A DNA stretch of 6,361 nt from CAZSMK01 sp964608095 (GTDB lineage: Bacteria; Sumerlaeota; Sumerlaeia; MWCT01; JAGHBZ01). A program made the position numbers and the translations under genes. The stretch spans positions 1-6,361 of the forward strand of contig CAZSMK010000071.1 in the NCBI GenBank assembly GCA_964608095.1, written 5' to 3'. Under the pieces are notes generated by a model, which did not search any database, was not told where the DNA came from, and saw nothing but the letters and a program-made list of their open reading frames with translations. Below, piece after piece: positions 6,311 to 6,361 of the stretch. Each line of letters starts with the position of its first letter. Position 1 is the first letter of the stretch.

Positions 6311-6359
6311 ATAGCGGAAAGTCTATCTGCATGCCTGTGTGGAGTGAGGGCGCTTTGCG
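6311..6359 (+). repeat. 49-bp direct repeat B, copy 2 (runs to the window edge)
   Basis: Second copy of the 6052-6100 element, 259 bp away. ACTCCACA at 6278-6285 and TGTGGAGT at 6338-6345 bracket it as an 8-bp inverted pair, as CTCCAC/GTGGAG does for copy 1. It may continue beyond the window. Confidence 0.7.
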
Positions 6360-6361
6360 AC

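Larger units (their letters stand above)
5700..6361. other. gene-free, palindrome-rich right flank
   Basis: No convincing gene lies upstream of the rpoN promoter up to the window edge. Two minus-strand frames (5790-6035 and 5930-6160, 81 and 76 codons) overlap each other, are biased in composition and run across the repeats. The first 200 bp are AT-rich with a C5T7 run at about 5826-5837; from about 5900 the DNA is GC-richer and built of short inverted repeats and diverged direct repeats, itemised below. This compositional break at 5900 hints that the repeat block has a different origin from the rpoN promoter region. Confidence 0.6.

Overview
The window carries a run of six bacterial housekeeping genes, all on the minus strand, flanked on both sides by gene-free DNA. 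In transcription order they are rpoN (sigma-54), thpR (RNA 2',3'-cyclic phosphodiesterase), a GatB/YqeY-domain protein gene, a Xaa-Pro aminopeptidase of the M24 family, a CobO-type corrinoid adenosyltransferase, and a TrmN6/YfiC-like tRNA adenine-N6 methyltransferase. All six frames are intact, with family motifs in place. I see no toxin-antitoxin, CRISPR, phage, transposase or defence genes.

Region by region: 1-320 is gene-free and holds one strong hairpin. 321-2641 is the tight trio pepP-cobO-trmN6, with a 1-nt stop/start overlap (TAATG) between the last two. 2642-2941 is a spacer with a terminator-like hairpin after yqeY and a promoter-like stretch before pepP, so the trio may be a separate transcription unit. 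2942-5633 holds rpoN, thpR and yqeY, spaced by about 106 and 45 bp. A good housekeeping promoter (TTGACT, 18-bp spacer, TATACT) sits just upstream of rpoN. From about 5900 to the right edge the DNA becomes GC-richer and packed with near-perfect short palindromes and two diverged copies of a roughly 49-bp repeat, with no convincing gene.

The organism is a bacterium. Sigma-54 points away from Actinobacteria, and the AT-leaning composition, cobalamin adenosyltransferase and isolated rpoN would fit an uncultured anaerobe such as Omnitrophota, Desulfobacterota or Brocadiales-type Planctomycetes. This placement is a guess from general impression only.

The genes do not form one pathway. They cover transcription (RpoN), RNA handling (ThpR, TrmN6), a GatB-related tRNA-associated domain (YqeY), peptide turnover (PepP) and cofactor activation (CobO). 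The least ordinary part is the palindrome-rich repeat region at the right end. I found no clear sign of a new biological system.
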